Shown: positions 11,831-26,058 of the stretch, piece after piece
Layout: each line of letters opens with the position of its first letter
Position numbering within the stretch: position 1 is the stretch's first letter
Assembly: GCF_000002235.5 (NCBI RefSeq)
Contig: NW_022145609.1
Location: forward strand, 11,934,328-11,998,327
From: Strongylocentrotus purpuratus
Lineage: Eukaryota; Echinodermata; Echinoidea; Camarodonta; Strongylocentrotidae
Direction: 5' to 3'
Length of the DNA: 64,000 nt
The notes under the pieces: generated by a model
What the model was told of the DNA's origin: nothing
The model's database searches: none
Seen by the model: the letters and a program-made list of their open reading frames with translations, nothing else
Translations under genes and position numbers: made by a program

Positions 11831-13262
11831 TTCAGAAAAAAAAATATACAGTAGTATTAACATCGTTCGAGGAATTTTATTTTCTCCTCGCTCGCTAAAT
11901 ACAGAACATAGGAAGGCCGCAACCAGTCAATCAATTTTCAATCGATCGCAAAAATTCAATTCTCCACCCATTCCATTTTGAAAAAAACAAAGACCCCCCC
12001 CCCCCCCCACAAGTCCACCAGCGCTGGGGATGTGTACGGGCAATAATAAATAGCTTTATATTCAGGGCATTTGACTTACGAGTATTGATCTTGTTCTGTC
12101 ATGCTTAAATTAACAAGATATCAATCACCTATGAAACAAATATTAAAATTGAAATATGACATCTGGTAGCAGCAACAATATATCGACATTGGACAAGCTG
12201 GGTACATTCAGAAAACATCACAAATATGTTTGCAGATATCTCTAGTTATTCATATGTCGAGAAAATTCCTAGCAAATTAAAACATGACATCTGTAAGCAG
12301 CAATTAGAACAGATCGACCATAAAAAGGGTTCTTATAATTACTAACTCATTTGTCATAATCCCATCATTTATGAAGATTGTATTATGAAGAGATTAACTG
12401 AAGGGATTTTTTTTTCTACTCATATAAAGAACAACATACAAGTACAAGTCATAAATGAATACACTAAAATGCAAGCGATGCTCCTTTTTCTTCTTTTTTG
12501 AGCTAGCTCGGAGTAGGGCCCCTCGACATAGACATCACAATTTTTTGGGGAACATATTAAATAAACTACCAAGTTTCAATTTGCAAGGACAACACAGAGC
12601 TAAAAAAAACAACTGTACGAAGGTGGAAATGTCAGTTGTAAACCTTGATACAGCAGTTGTAAGACTGAAGACGAATCCCGACACCTTTATGATATATAAA
12701 TCACAAGGGCGTGTAAGATTTATCATCATATAGCCTCCATAAAAATATCTTGATTTATAGCCAACTACAGGCCAAAATTCTACAAGTTTAAGAAAATGAG
12801 GAAATGTTATAACAAAATTGTCTCAGTAATACCAATATGACTTCCTCCAAAGCTTGTAGTAACCAACACCATTTCATTCTGCAGTATAGTGCATATGACA
12901 TTACCAAAGGGCATGTATGGGGAGCTGGAAGTGAGATATTTTAGGTCTTGTTAAGCCGTACCCCCCCCCCCCCCCGGTGCCTATAGCACCGGGTATAAAG
13001 TCTCCATTGTGGACGAGTTAATATCGCGCCATCGAACACAAGCGTTTTGTATTCGCGCATGATACCAATTTGTCGTCTGTACACTGAGATCAATGTCGCC
13101 GATTCTCAGTAAGAGAAGCGTCTATTGTGCAACGTTCTATATTAGGGTCAATCGTTTGAGAAAAATAATACTGCCCAAGATCGTGCATCATAATTTCATG
13201 AGCACACATAATTTGAGCTTTACATGTCAACAAAACACAAGTGCAGATATTCATTTCATCAT

Positions 13263-13299
13263 AGGTGGGGAGGGAGAGAGACAGAGAGAGAGAGAGAGA

Positions 13300-13330
<31 letters not shown>

Positions 13331-13331
13331 A
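13263..13331. repeat. GA microsatellite ending in a 29-G run
   Basis: (GA)n from 13271 passes into 29 consecutive G residues at 13302-13330, the longest homopolymer in the window. Such a run can form G-quadruplexes and is prone to length error in sequencing. Confidence 0.9.
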
Positions 13332-13682
13332 GAAAGGGGTCAGTGTTTGAAAGCATTCATTTGTCCTTTTGGAATTGACCCTGAAATACTGTAAGGCCTA
13401 CACAAAGGCTGACAAGAGACTTATTATTGTTATCATTATCATCAATGAATGCATCCTAGTTGATTTTGAAGATATTTGAAGAATTATCTACTATATGAGA
13501 GAGAGAGGGTGCAGAGAACTACGGAGTGAGGGAGGGGAGGATGATGAAGAAAGGATATTCAGACGTTGTCAATGACAGTAATAGTTAGAAGAAACACAAA
13601 GAAAACGACAAAAACTTAAACAGATGATTGAATAGATGAGTTAGTTTAAAACGTATGTCTATGATACAATCTTCGCGAGGAA

Positions 13683-13775
13683 GTTCTACCTTCTGTTCGA
13701 TAAATGTTTCAGATCGTTCTCAATGATACTATCATTGAGAACGATCTGAAACATTTATCGAACAGAAGGTAGAAC
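13683..13775. repeat. Perfect 46-bp palindrome with 1-nt centre
   Basis: Arms 13683-13728 and 13730-13775 are exact reverse complements around the single base 13729; complementarity stops at the next base on each side. There is no ORF, and no TTAA or 8-mer duplication was seen. It lies inside the LURAP1-like intron. It could be a young foldback, a template-switch product or an assembly/read foldback artefact. Confidence 0.95.
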
Positions 13776-15651
13776 AACGCAAGCCATAAGATATAGAGAC
13801 CAATTAGTGTTTGATAATGACACTTACACACGCGAAGATATCTAAAATTGCGTCATGATCTGTCCACATAATAATTATTGCATTGTAAGGGCAGACCTGG
13901 ATTGGCTAAATTGATGCGGTGGAAATATTTCTTTCTTGACCATAACCAATGGCTGCATGCGTACAATACATTAATTGGAACGCAATTAATAATTCGTTAC
14001 GATGCTTTACACAAAAACTGGGTTAAAGGAAATAAAATCAGAGCGTGAGCTAGAAAAGAATGGATGGATGTTATTTTGATGGATGTTATTTTGGTGAATG
14101 CATTACGCAGCTGCCAGTAGTGGCGTGTCAAATGAACGATACATGGTGGGGGGGGGGGGGGGGGGGGGGGGGTGGGCAGAATCTTTTTAGATCAGGAGGG
14201 AGGAGGGATCGGGTTGGAAGGTACCTGGACAGTCCTGCGTGGCTTCTAAATGCTCTAAAGGTACCATTGCTTTCTTGTATGTGTTTGTGTGTCTTTTGGG
14301 GGGGGGGGGTGGTAAAGTTAGAAGCACTGTACACAGAAAGATGTGGACTACACGAATAGAGCATGTAGCATAAAAATCCGTCCCGATTTGTATGATGTTA
14401 ACATTCCATATTTAGAATATTAAGGCATTTGAAGAGCCATGCTTTTCAGGGAACATTTTGTATCTGATGTTTTTCCACACTTGCATAATTACCGTAATAA
14501 CAATGATAACGCTCACAAACTATTTTTCACCTCTTCCCAAAACTCAACCTTCTCTTTAACAAGACCGACCGTGAGATGGCAATCCCACTGAGCCGTGAAT
14601 AAGAATGAGATTCATCAAATGTTAATTAGTAACCCCGACAGATTGTACATGACTTGGATATCTGACATACGGTACACATGCAAGCCAAGGAACCAGGGGC
14701 ATCACTTTGCCATTCCGGGGGGGAGGGGGGGGGGGCGGGATGCTGGCACAATTTTGCCAACAAGCAAGCAAGCAATTAAAAGAAAAACTAATTAATTTTT
14801 TTATTTTTCTTTAAAGAGCTTCCGACAGCCTATACAAATAATTTAAGAGCACCCCTTTTGCGACACCCCTTCAAATTGATCTCGTTGGATATGTTGTCTC
14901 ATGAGGATTCCCCTCATGCAGCCCCCTTTCTACATATTTGATTACAAGGGCTACCGACGTTAATTGCTAATTATTATGTATTTTAATCACTACAGCGTCC
15001 TTGACGCATCCGATTGTTTTAGCGATATGTATGACGTCAATTGCTTGTATAAAAAGTGCTTGCCACTTTCACAATGTAAGTATGCATGTACACGATTTAG
15101 ATTTATATGAACCGTGATCGTGTTGTAAATTTGAGCCTGAAATCCTTTTTTTTTTAAACATGCAATTGTGTATGCCGTTTCTTTTTCCGTTTCTTTTCTT
15201 TTAAGAACTATATATTTTCCTTGATAATTAAATACATATATATTTATTTTTGCATTTCTTGAAACGTTTTTGAGCTTTCCCTCTCGATCGCTTGATTTGT
15301 TGGTTGGTTTTATTTACGAGCATAATCTATAATGTGAAGTACAACCATAGTGACGCATAAAGAAACAAAACACTAAAATGATTTAGGCTACATGGACTAT
15401 TCTCAAAATTTAAAATCAAACTTAAAAGGAAGGTCGAGGGATCTTTCAGATGGTTTCCAGCATGTCGCTCCGTTGAGTCAACTAAAAAGTGGATAAGCTT
15501 TAATATTGTAGTTAATGAAACATTACACTAGATGAAAAATTTGGAGATTAGAAACCAAATTTAAATTTTTAAAAAGGTGTATTTTCTATTTTGTTATTCG
15601 GTTATTCTACCTTCCATTATTATATAACAACATGTAAATAATATACTGTAG

Positions 15652-15870
15652 ATGAAGATGGTCATGATGATAATGAGAATAATAATCATAATGATAATGA
15701 TGATAATAATGATAATAACAATAATAATAATGATAGCAATGATAATAATAATAGTATTAATAGTAATATTTATAGTCATAATGATATTCATAATAACAAT
15801 AATAATAACAATAATAATAATAACAGGCCTATTGATAATGATAATAATACCTATAAAGATAATAGGAAGA
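15652..15870. repeat. AAT/GAT trinucleotide-type microsatellite
   Basis: Imperfect mixture of ATAATG, GATAAT and AATAAC units. Long open frames of Ile/Met on both strands are by-products of the repeat and not genes. Confidence 0.9.
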
Positions 15871-16079
15871 AGAAAATGAAAAAGGAAAAGAAGAAGAACA
15901 ATAAGAGGAAGAAGAAAATTACCGACTGTACTTCTCCTTGCGTGAATATAGCGTTTATATTTTACTAAAAAATGCCCACGTTATAATCTGAATCAGTTGC
16001 GGTGGTGAAATAGTATTACTGATCATCACCTGCCCCAAGAGAGACTCCTGACTTTGGCCCTTGGATAATACCCTTTTAT

Positions 16080-16084
<5 letters not shown>

Positions 16085-16121
<37 letters not shown>

Positions 16122-16244
16122 ATGACTACATCTATCCCCCCCCCCCTCTATATCTCACCATCCCGTCGCTTTCTATCTCTCCTCTGTCTCCACCTCCATA
16201 TCTGTCTCTCGATCTATATATCGCCTCCCTTCTCCCCCCCCTCT

Positions 16245-16299
<55 letters not shown>

Positions 16300-16600
16300 T
16301 CTCACTCACACACACACACACACACACACACACCCTCCAAGGTTACACGGCGTGTCAATGTGAGTGAGAGGCGTGAATGTCAAATACGTTATTGTACCAT
16401 TCTCACTATTTAAGGATGGGTGTTTAGATAAACTATTCCCAGGCAATATTGATTATGATTATCTCAAGCTTGATTGGACGAGCTTTCATCATTCAATTTA
16501 AGAAACACCTCATCATGATTATGTCGTTATGATTTCCATTAGCTTATGAAATTGCTCTTCTAACTCTCTTTGCCTCCTCTCCTCTCCCCTCTTTCTCAGT

Positions 16601-16657
<57 letters not shown>

Positions 16658-16690
16658 TTCTCCTCTCTCTCTCTCTCTCTCTCTCTCCGC
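16085..16690. repeat. Cluster of (CT)n and (CA)n microsatellites
   Basis: (CT)n at about 16085-16119 and 16248-16305, (CA)n at about 16306-16334, and (CT)n again at about 16602-16687, with short unique spacers. Leu/Ser ORFs here are artefacts. Confidence 0.92.
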
Positions 16691-17392
16691 TACTTCACTC
16701 TCCGCCTTCCTTCCTCTTTTTCCGTACTAAAAGATAACTCTTTTGATAAAGATTATGCATTTAGTATGTCTGTTTCATCCTTTTTTTAAACCCATTTCTC
16801 ATCATTTCTGAAAAATTATTATTCCATTCCTTTGATTGGTGTTTGAATAGGCCTAACTGAAAAGTTCACACGCGTCTGAACCACATTCTGACATTAATTT
16901 GTGTTTCAGCTCAGGAATTTGATGCAACGGCTTTATCGCTTAACAAGCAGTACCTTTTATGATCATGCACAATAAAATATCTCAATCTTATTGCAATTTC
17001 CCTGAAGGGTTACGCAGATGTTTAAAGCTTTTGAAAGGCGATTTTTATTTAAAATAATTTGGGGTGCGGAAGACTCTTTTCATTTTTCTTACTCTCCAGT
17101 AGTTCTGACAGGGGATTGGTCGATCAGGGCAAGTTCTTACAAAACGTATACAGCAATCAGTCGCATGGGAAAATTAAAAGTTTCAAAGATGTCGCAGTCA
17201 TAGGAATGTTGACTCCCCCCCCCCCCCCCACAAAAACGCCCCATTATATTTGGGCAAGAACGGAACATGAACGTTTCTTTGGTACATTATTATGTAATTT
17301 GAAGTGAATTCTACCCAGTTGGGCGAAGTTTAATCAATGTTGACAGACATGCCCAGTATTGAGTAAATTCTACCTGATATTTGGTGATTTGT

Positions 17393-17778
17393 TTAAAGGG
17401 ATCCGGTAACTTTGTCTCAGATTCTGAAACAAAATTCTGGATTTAGCTCATGATGCAATGATAATTATAAACCTTTTAGGTCAGTCAGGAACCCCATGAC
17501 TTTTACAAGCCGATCGCCCGTCTGATTATCAAGATATTTATGATTGGAATTACAAATTTTGAAAACCGTTCGCCTGACGGTTTTCATAACACTACAGTCT
17601 ATTGGGGAAAACGAGTATGGTAAAACCGGTCACTCAAAGAATTTTACTTTTTTGAGGCACTTCTTGATCATTTTGAAGCGCAATTTTTTTAGGGATTCAA
17701 TATTACACCATATCACAGACACTTATAACACGTAGGGCCGTGTATCTCAGATTTAACATTGTTAAACGATCCCTTTAA
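17393..17778. mobile_element. TTAA-flanked non-autonomous element, family A copy 1
   Basis: Element 17397-17774 (378 bp) starts AGGGATC and ends GATCCCT with TTAA on each side (17393-17396, 17775-17778). The copy at 53315-53691 (377 bp) is the same family in opposite orientation, sharing CTCAGATT, TTAACATTGTTAAACGAT, CAATATTACACCATAT and GATTATCAAGATATTTATGA segments. TTAA target use is typical of the piggyBac superfamily. No transposase is present. Confidence 0.8.
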
Positions 17779-18754
17779 GGGTGGTGCCAAGGAGAGGAAA
17801 AAGGAGACAGTTATATGATACGTATTGTGACTCATTATAATAGACCTCTCTTGATTCTATAATGAATGCTGAAACACAACATAGACTTGATTATCACCCA
17901 TCACTGCTGTAAAACGGACTTTATGTGATTCGTCAGGGTCGTTGCAGAATTCTAAGTGTCCATGACATTGCTTTTCTCACATCGTTAATATACAACTAGA
18001 TTCACCTACAGTAAGTAGCATCAGATTCATATAAATAGTTTTGGATAAAAGACATCAAGTCTCGTTGTATATACCTGCCATTATACCATTAAATATAGAC
18101 ACTTGACCAATATACAGCAATAAGGACGTATCACAGAAAGGGTTCTGGAGCCTGGACACATGTCCTTTAAAATGTCTCGCAAAATGAGAAGAAAGGAAGA
18201 AGAAAAAAAGCGTGAGCAAGAGAACAAAAAGTAAAGAGACACATGCTTGATAAATTTCGAGTAGGCAGCGTCTGCCATCTTTTGTCAAATCCAAATTGAT
18301 GATGGTCTAATCCGACGTTAAGTTGGTGATTCTCAGGGAACCTAGCTTGCATCATTTAATCCGATATTGCCTGACAAAGGTATCTACTGTTATGTGCATT
18401 CTTTGATACATGGGATTTCACATTAGGTGACAGTAGTATTCAAAAGCTTTTGAAATATCGATGTTTCGAGCTACAACACGTGTGCTTTGCACGTAATATT
18501 ATACGGCGTGACAAAAAAGCAACTATAATAGAAAATGCCTTGGGATCAGATAGATATTGAGAGAAAGCCTATAGGACAATGATATTATCGTCTCAATGCG
18601 CAGGGATTCACAGCTCTTTTCAAATGAAATCCAAGATTTTGTTGACAATAAGCACACATTATTATAAATACGATTGTCCATTGGTGCATCTGATTGATTT
18701 AGGAATGCTAACAAAAAGACATGCCAAACTTCATTAAAAATGAAGCAGAGGAAA

Positions 18755-18990
18755 GACTGATTTGATTTGATTTGATTTGATTTATTGCAATAAAAGAACA
18801 TGAAGCTGGGAAGCTGAAATTGTTCAATTTACAAAGTCAATATACAACAATATACAACTTTATATGGATCAGGATAACAGGGGAGATAATAATATGTAAA
18901 CAGAGGAAGAAGAAGCAGAGCGGAGAATATTATATCAGAGAGAGGAATAGAGCGGGGGAGGTGGTAATATGCTAGCTATACTACGACAAT
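18755..18990 (-). mobile_element. Possible reverse-strand retroelement 3' end
   Basis: A (TTTGA)n run at about 18758-18783 precedes a TTATTGCAATAAAAGAACATG segment; read on the minus strand it looks like a retroelement tail ending in (TCAAA)n. No coding remnant could be read. Confidence 0.4.
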
Positions 18991-21370
18991 GAAGATGATT
19001 TATAAAGAAACTACGATTGACGATGTGAAGTGCAATTTCATCCACGACCAACAGCCTTACTTAAATACAAGTGATGCTCATAAAGTGCAGTAGGTTATAC
19101 GTTTAGAATGTAACAGAGTAAACATGTGTCGGGTTGGAAAGAAATGGATTGATATATGACCTTTCTATCGGCTTTGAAGAGATCACATTCTGGATCGCTA
19201 AACGTAACATATTTCCGCCAATCTAATATCTTTGGCGTGGATGCAATGCCTTTCATTCCTTTCCCTTCACCTTAATTCCTCAAGGGGGCTCCGAAGGCTG
19301 GACACGTGCCCTAGCTTACATTCATGCACGGAAGAAAAGACACTTAAAATGATTGATGATATTGCATACGCACTTGTCAACTTACCGAAGGTATTTACAT
19401 CAAAAGTTTGGAATATCATAGACTGAGCACCATTTCCCCATTAGATAAAACATTTAAAAAGAATTCCTCATCCAAATATCAGATTATTAACACCTGATTA
19501 ATATCATAAATCACTTTATTCATTGATTTTATTGAATATTAATTTTGTTTAAAGAAACTGACAAATAGAGGAAAAGCAGCATGGCTATATTTATAGGTCA
19601 CCACATCGTAATTTCTTCGTATACCAATAAAAAAAAGTCAAAGCACTTTTCACGTCATGTTGACGTATGTTGTATCATAACTCACCCATCAAATTGACGA
19701 TGAGGTTCTTGTTTTTTAAATAGAAGCAGAAAACACAATTTGGGTTACATAAATTTCATTCATTTCTTCCTTGCTCTTGATAACTTTTATTAATATGTTT
19801 ATTATTTGACTATTTTGTGTTTGGAAAAAATGAAGAAAACAAATGTTACTCTAAATTGAATTGAATAGTTTGCCCTAAATACACCTGTTGTATTACAATA
19901 CCTTGCATGCACTTCAATAGGGGGTTGGAATTGACCACAACACCCAACTTCTTGCTTACATCAAACGGCCGAACATTATTCTTTCATTTTAAATTTCCTT
20001 TATCGTAATACATGGTCACCACATATCGATATTTAATTCCAATTGGTCACTCTATATTGTTAGTTCTTATAATGTCGGATTGGAACCCAAATGTCTATGC
20101 ATGTATCAATATATAATTCATGAGCTTTGGTTATACTTAAAAAAACAATCTTCTTCGAAAGGAAATTTGGTATTAAGCCCCCGCCCCTCCCCATGCAGAA
20201 TAAGCTGTTTGAAAGGAGAAGATATTCAACAAAACACCAAGATAAGTGCACTTATGGGTCTCGTTGCTGTTAATAGAATACTAGTATTTCGAGATGGTAT
20301 TTATCGTAATTTCCCCAATCATAGCTTTTCCAATGTTCCACCTGTAAAATCTGAATGCGATGATTTTTATCTCCTGTGGTGATGATAGCTCCGAATTTCC
20401 AGGGATATACTGATTTAGTTGTTATCCCACAAACGGAAGGTTCTTTATAGAAAAGGCTTTGAAAAACACTTGAGATAAGTGTGGTTGTAGTATGATAGCA
20501 TGCATAGCGGTATATGTGGTAAAAAATTGCTCTGTTCTCTCTTGTCTGACCACAGTATCTCTATACCAATTCAAAATGTGAAATATCAACCGATTTGTGT
20601 TTTTCTTCAGTAAATTCATTACATAATTTATGCACTTGGAAATTAACGATGAAAATGTGGTTGTACAAGTGAGGCGAAATTTACTTTGAATTTGTGTGTG
20701 AATATTTCACGATGCCAAGAGGGCAGATTGCTCCTTAACTAAAGAAATATCTCTCTGCTTTAAATTGTGATATACTCTAAATCTATGTATCTCTAATTCG
20801 GCTGGATATATACCCCAAGCTTAGAATATAGTAGGCCCAACCTTGATGCAAATGAAATATAATTATAAAAGAATGGATGCTCCATCCCATTCAAATGTAT
20901 TTTACTATTGGTAGAAGCTCGTCATTCATGCATACCTTAATGCTTCATATCACTTAAAAGGTGAGGGACATGTGATGATGCTGTCGTTCCCATGGTAACG
21001 TGGTAGTAATTTATTATTTTGTTAAAGCGGGTATTCCCCGCGCGCCGTTGCATCCATTCACTAACGTAATTATTAATCGGCTTTGATGAAATCAAGGTCC
21101 CCATGGTGACATTAAAGTTGTTTGATAAATAACATTTAGAGCACAACTAAAATAGTCTACACAATAAACTAACATGCAAATATGATCGCCTGATCAGATC
21201 TAGATTCAAAATAAAAAATACCATTATGATAAATCTAATTGCTTTTCCGTACTAGCGGACCCTTTGTTTTCAATCATGCTTTTGATTCCATCCTTTTAAT
21301 TAAGGCAGCAGGTAATATGAAGGCATAGCTACTTGTCTTTCTATAATGTGATTATGGGTTTACATGAAAT

Positions 21371-22375
21371 GCAAAATAAATAAATCATTAAACTTATAGG
21401 AATTTAAATAGGCCTACGTGCATTTTCCCCATAATGTTGGGTTTATAGTGACACGTGTATGAATTTTGATATGTTTGAATATGGCTCATAAATCCTACGT
21501 TTGAGAAGCTCAAATATTCACCTCTGGTCTCTGACTGCATTATGGAAGGAGAAAGGAGTACAACATTATATTAATCATTAACCTTATAGGAATTCAAATA
21601 CCATCATTTTCCTACTAATGTTGGGATTATAGTGACACGTGTGTGAATTTTGGTATGTTCGAATATAGCTCGTAAATCCTGCGTTTGAGAAGTTAAACAA
21701 AAAACACCTCTCACTACATTAGGGAGGGAGTACAAAATAAATTAATCATTAAAGGTAAAGACCAGTTATGGTCATGCGATTGCATTGTAAAAGAAACGTT
21801 GTGGAATCGATCAGAAAAGGTTGATCATCTAGCATCTAGCATCTGCAAGGTTCTGGAATCATCAAAATGATAAGAAATTTGGCCCATTCTTCGTAAAATT
21901 ACAAGCACTATACACAGAAAGATGTATATAGGACTACCCTATATCTCTCACAGACCATGAGAGAAACAAATTTACCAAATATATGAATTAGTAGGCGGTT
22001 TCCCGGCAAATTTTTTATCATCATGTATTAGTCAAAACATATTCTTTCACATGATTGGTAAGAGAGCTTCCATTTCATTTTTTGAAATTGGGGCGTTTCC
22101 AATACTGGTCTTTACCTTTAACCTTATAGGAATTCAAATATATTTTCGCACTAATGTTGGGATTATAGTGTATGACTTTTGGTATGATTGATTTTTGCTC
22201 GTAAATCCTTCGTTTGAGAAGCTCAAATATTCACCTCTGACTGCATTAGGGAGGGAGTACAAAATAAATTAATCATTAACCTTATAGGAATTAATACAAG
22301 CATTTCCCCCCATGATGTTGGGATTACAGTGACACGTGCAAATATTGCTCGTAAATCCTTCGTTTGAACATAGAC
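21371..22375. repeat. Four-unit tandem array (~150-200 bp units), interrupted by a TTAA element
   Basis: Units contain TTAATCATTAACCTTATAGG, AATGTTGGGATTATAGTGAC, GCTCGTAAATCCT and GTTTGAGAAGCTCAAATATT. The CTTATAGG motif falls at 21393, 21593, 22123 and 22283. The third unit is split at its TTAA by the element 21753-22117. Non-coding. Confidence 0.85.
21749..22121. mobile_element. TTAA-flanked element, family B, inserted in a tandem unit
   Basis: Element 21753-22117 (365 bp) begins AGGTAAAGACCAG and ends CTGGTCTTTACCT, with TTAA at 21749-21752 and 22118-22121. Neighbouring tandem units read ATCATTAACCTTATAGG without interruption, showing the empty site. A related partial copy lies at about 50440-50640, and a short piece at about 14318-14358 shares AGAAGCACTGTACACAGAAAG-like sequence. 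Confidence 0.88.
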
Positions 22376-22856
22376 CGTGGTGGTAGGTCTATGGTTTGAA
22401 AAGCTAAAAAAATCTTTGACTGGAGAAAGGGGGGAATCCCGGCTCACTCACTCTATGCATTACGTCTATGCTCTATGGCACCGATGAAATCAGGTGATAT
22501 TTATCTTGGGCCTACTTGAGTCGTGATAGATATGGCCTACAAGATAAAACAACTAACGTATTTTATGAAAGCTACAGTAAGTCCATTACAAAATTGCTCC
22601 AGAGATTGGTTTACTGCACTAACTGTTTATGTCGACACAATTTGGGCTCTAGTATTGGAAGCCGAAGGCCGAAGTGGCTAAAAGCTAATAATTCGATTTT
22701 CTTTATAAAATACCTTGATAAAATTTGATAGACAAGGAAATTATGGCAAAACTTGTGAAAATCACACACTTTTAAAAGGGAACTACATGCTTTATTGGTG
22801 GCATTCATTTCTAAATCTTGTTTTGCTTTTTGTAAGTGACTATCCTGTCTGTCTGT

Positions 22857-22914
22857 CTGTCTCCTCCCCCCCCCCCTCTCTCTCTCTCATTGACTTCGTA
22901 TGTCTGTCTCTCTC

Positions 22915-22945
<31 letters not shown>

Positions 22946-22946
22946 G
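22857..22946. repeat. (CTGT)n, C-run and (CT)n microsatellite
   Basis: Short CTGT repeats, a C run and then (CT)n. The ORF crossing it is an artefact. Confidence 0.85.
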
Positions 22947-25900
22947 TGACCGTATACCAAAAATATTTGACCAGCAAAAAAAAATATTCGGAAAAAACGG
23001 GGTCAACAAGACATGAAACCAGCCCGCCCCCCCCCCCCCCAACAAAAGAAGTAAGGGGGAAGGGTTGTGCCTTACAACTATTTCACAGAGAGGAGATTCG
23101 TGATTTGATATCCACTGGCAATGATTTCTATCTCGGTGTTGCTAACCAACAAAGATGTGGATATCTGTTTGGCAAATCTAGGCAGTCTTGATTTATACTG
23201 AGTAAACATGTTCAATCACACCTAAATTAAATTATGTGGAACCTATTTTGCGGTGAACCGGCTTAAACGGCCTATCAATAATATCGAGGTGATATTGCAA
23301 TTAAATTATATTCACGAATAATCCCGGTAGGATTTGTCGTGTCCCTAGTCTGCCTTCATTGGCAAACAGTTGCTGCTTTAAATTTATCGTCTTTTCTTAT
23401 TATTCCCATGATCGTATTTTTCAGGCATTTGTTAATACTTGTATGTATCTAACAGCTAAATCATTTAATTACAAAGAGCTAAAATGAAGTATAATAAACA
23501 GAATGTAGGAAATACTTTCAAGTAGAGATTTCATTTCGAGAATATGTCCTTAATTATGCAGAGATTTCTTTCTCAAGATATGCCCGTGCAATATTTTCCA
23601 AAATTGAATTGGTTGCAAGAAAAACAAAGTAATTGAAATTAGTCGTAACAAGCAAATGTAAAATAGAAACCATTACTTTACATTAGTTTATCCAAATGAT
23701 TATTATTCATGATAGCACATGTGTGCAAGAAATTGTAAAAAGTTGCTGGTATCATAACATGTTGGACAAGCTGATAGACTGCACGATAACTATACATTTT
23801 GTGTTTTAACTCATAATATTAGCAATAAGAAGATAAACTTTAAATCCACCAAAACGTCACAAAATTATGCAGTGACACGAATCTGACCTTATTTCAAAAT
23901 GATCTAACCACGCGTGTAATCATTAGTAATAGATCGTTTCCGTTCCACTCATCTTTAATGGGTCTTACACGTTTTTATCTGATGATGTGTTTCCCCGCGT
24001 CTTGATTTCACTTCGGCACTGAGTCAACACGTCTTATCAATAATTCAATATAGTCCAATGTCGTTTGTCATCGTTAACCCTTTGATTGGTTTTTATCTTT
24101 TTTTATCGAACGAACGAGGTCACGATGAGCGGCCATGATCATTGCTATCATTCGTCTGTTCGCTCAGAAGGGATTTTGATCTGTGTTCAAGTATATGAGT
24201 TAACGCCCTTCTGGCTCCAGATATATCACCATCTATGCACCTGTCTTGCTGCTAGGAGAGGAAGATGCGATGTGAAGATAGTCTGTACATGCAGACTCTA
24301 TTTGATACTTAAACACGATCCCAGCATATAACTGGCCTGACGTCGATCAGTACTGTAACAATAAGGAGCCGCGATTGAGTCTAATTCTTTATAAAAGAAG
24401 GCTTGTAATACAGCCCCCTTCCCCGAATTATGATTGTATGACTTATCAAAACACCAATTATTTATACTGTAAAGCCCCGCCCCTGCAGCCGCTCTATTAC
24501 ATTATGTTCTGTTTAAATATAGATGGTAGAATATTTCAAACTAAGACATTTCACATGTAAAAATACCTTACTCCAAGTAAGTAATAATATTGAGATAATG
24601 CTTTTATAGGAGGGGTATAGAAATCAAAGTACCATTTTAACGAATTATCTTAGTTTAAATCACTCTACTATTTTGTTTGAAATCAGTCCTTCGTGTTATG
24701 TATATGTAAACGTTCACGTCGTGTTAACCTAAATCATACAATTGCATTACGATGCGATTGCCATGGGAATGATGATTGATTCATTTGATTTATTGTCAAA
24801 TTTTACTTCATTTCACCCAACTTTCAAACTTCCAACTTCACCCTTGCGATCATTTCCCTGTAGTTCATCTTGTCGAAAAGACATATCCATTAGCACTCCA
24901 TATTCGATCTTAACTCTGTACCATATTCGATGCATTAACCTACTTTTTCAAAATTTTCGTCACCTTCCTTCTAGCATAATATTTAATTGACAAAATGACG
25001 TACCTTCTTTCCACGGTGGTAACATGTGATGATGATTTATGGGCATGGTACACAGCTTGAAAGCCTTGACAAATATTGGTCATGTAGGTTTGTTTGTTAA
25101 ATTATATCCAGTTTCCACTCGTGGTGGCGTTATTTTCATGATTTTACATTGATGCTGAACAACATCGGGTAGGTATGAGGCTTGGGAGTAAATTTATAGT
25201 GTCCTATGTTAGTAAGCTACCGTGAGAACGTCTACATTAAAGTCTTAACCCCATTTTACGATTCCCCCGTTGCTTCGGTTGTATGCATGTTCTAAAACAA
25301 TTTGATATGTGAAGAATTCCCTGAGCAATTTTCCGTTTGTTACTAATTTATGATATGAAATAGATTTAATGTTGATCTCATTTATCACGAACTTGTCTCT
25401 CTAAAAACACGAACCAAAAGGTAGAGTGTGCACTCCATATTAACAGGAGTTATTACCAGTCGCGTTTGGTGAAGGGGAGGGGGGAGGGGGGGGGGGGGCA
25501 AGGGGCAATTCCCTCTTTTGACACAATTCCAATCTAAAAAGACAAATTCAACCACCTTTTATGAAATAGTACTAAGCAGATTATATAGGGAATCCTTTGT
25601 AAGTCAATAAGATTGCGCATGAAACAATCTAAAAATAAAGATCTTTTGTTTTCACAATAATAATTTTAGGTGATGCAAATATAGCATTGCATATTCATAG
25701 GCCTAGATACAATAAATATCTAGGTCTATAACGTTTTTGTTTTTGTTGTTGTTGATAATGAACAAATCTTTACATAATACAGAAATTGGCAACCCAAATA
25801 AGTGCAGAATAATGTAAGTCGTTGAAATGGAAAACATAATACATAACACATTTATCTCCAGCAAATACGTGACTAAGAATGTTATCATGATGGAACGAAT

Positions 25901-26050
25901 CATTCCGGAAATTATTTCTCCAAGAATCAATATACATGTACTAGTAATTCCTGCGTCTTTGCATGTACACCGATTTCAAAGGTCGAATGGGAAATGTCTG
26001 AAAAGAAAAAGTCTATTCAGCAGACAACAATAGAGTCAGGTGATTCCCAA

Positions 26051-26058
26051 TCACGTGA
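26051..26058. promoter_or_regulatory. E-box TCACGTGA (CLEAR/M-box-like) upstream of the GH31 gene
   Basis: ATCACGTGAT is a perfect 10-bp palindrome lying 79 nt before the preferred start codon at 26137. Its core TCACGTGA matches the core of the TFEB/TFE3/MITF site (CLEAR, GTCACGTGAC) that controls lysosomal genes such as GAA in vertebrates. The outer bases differ from the ideal CLEAR consensus. Binding is inferred, and the same motif also fits USF or MYC-family factors. Confidence 0.4.

Noticed and set aside
15594..15879. Ile/Met-rich frames that look like membrane segments
   Set aside because: AAT/GAT repeat artefact open on both strands.
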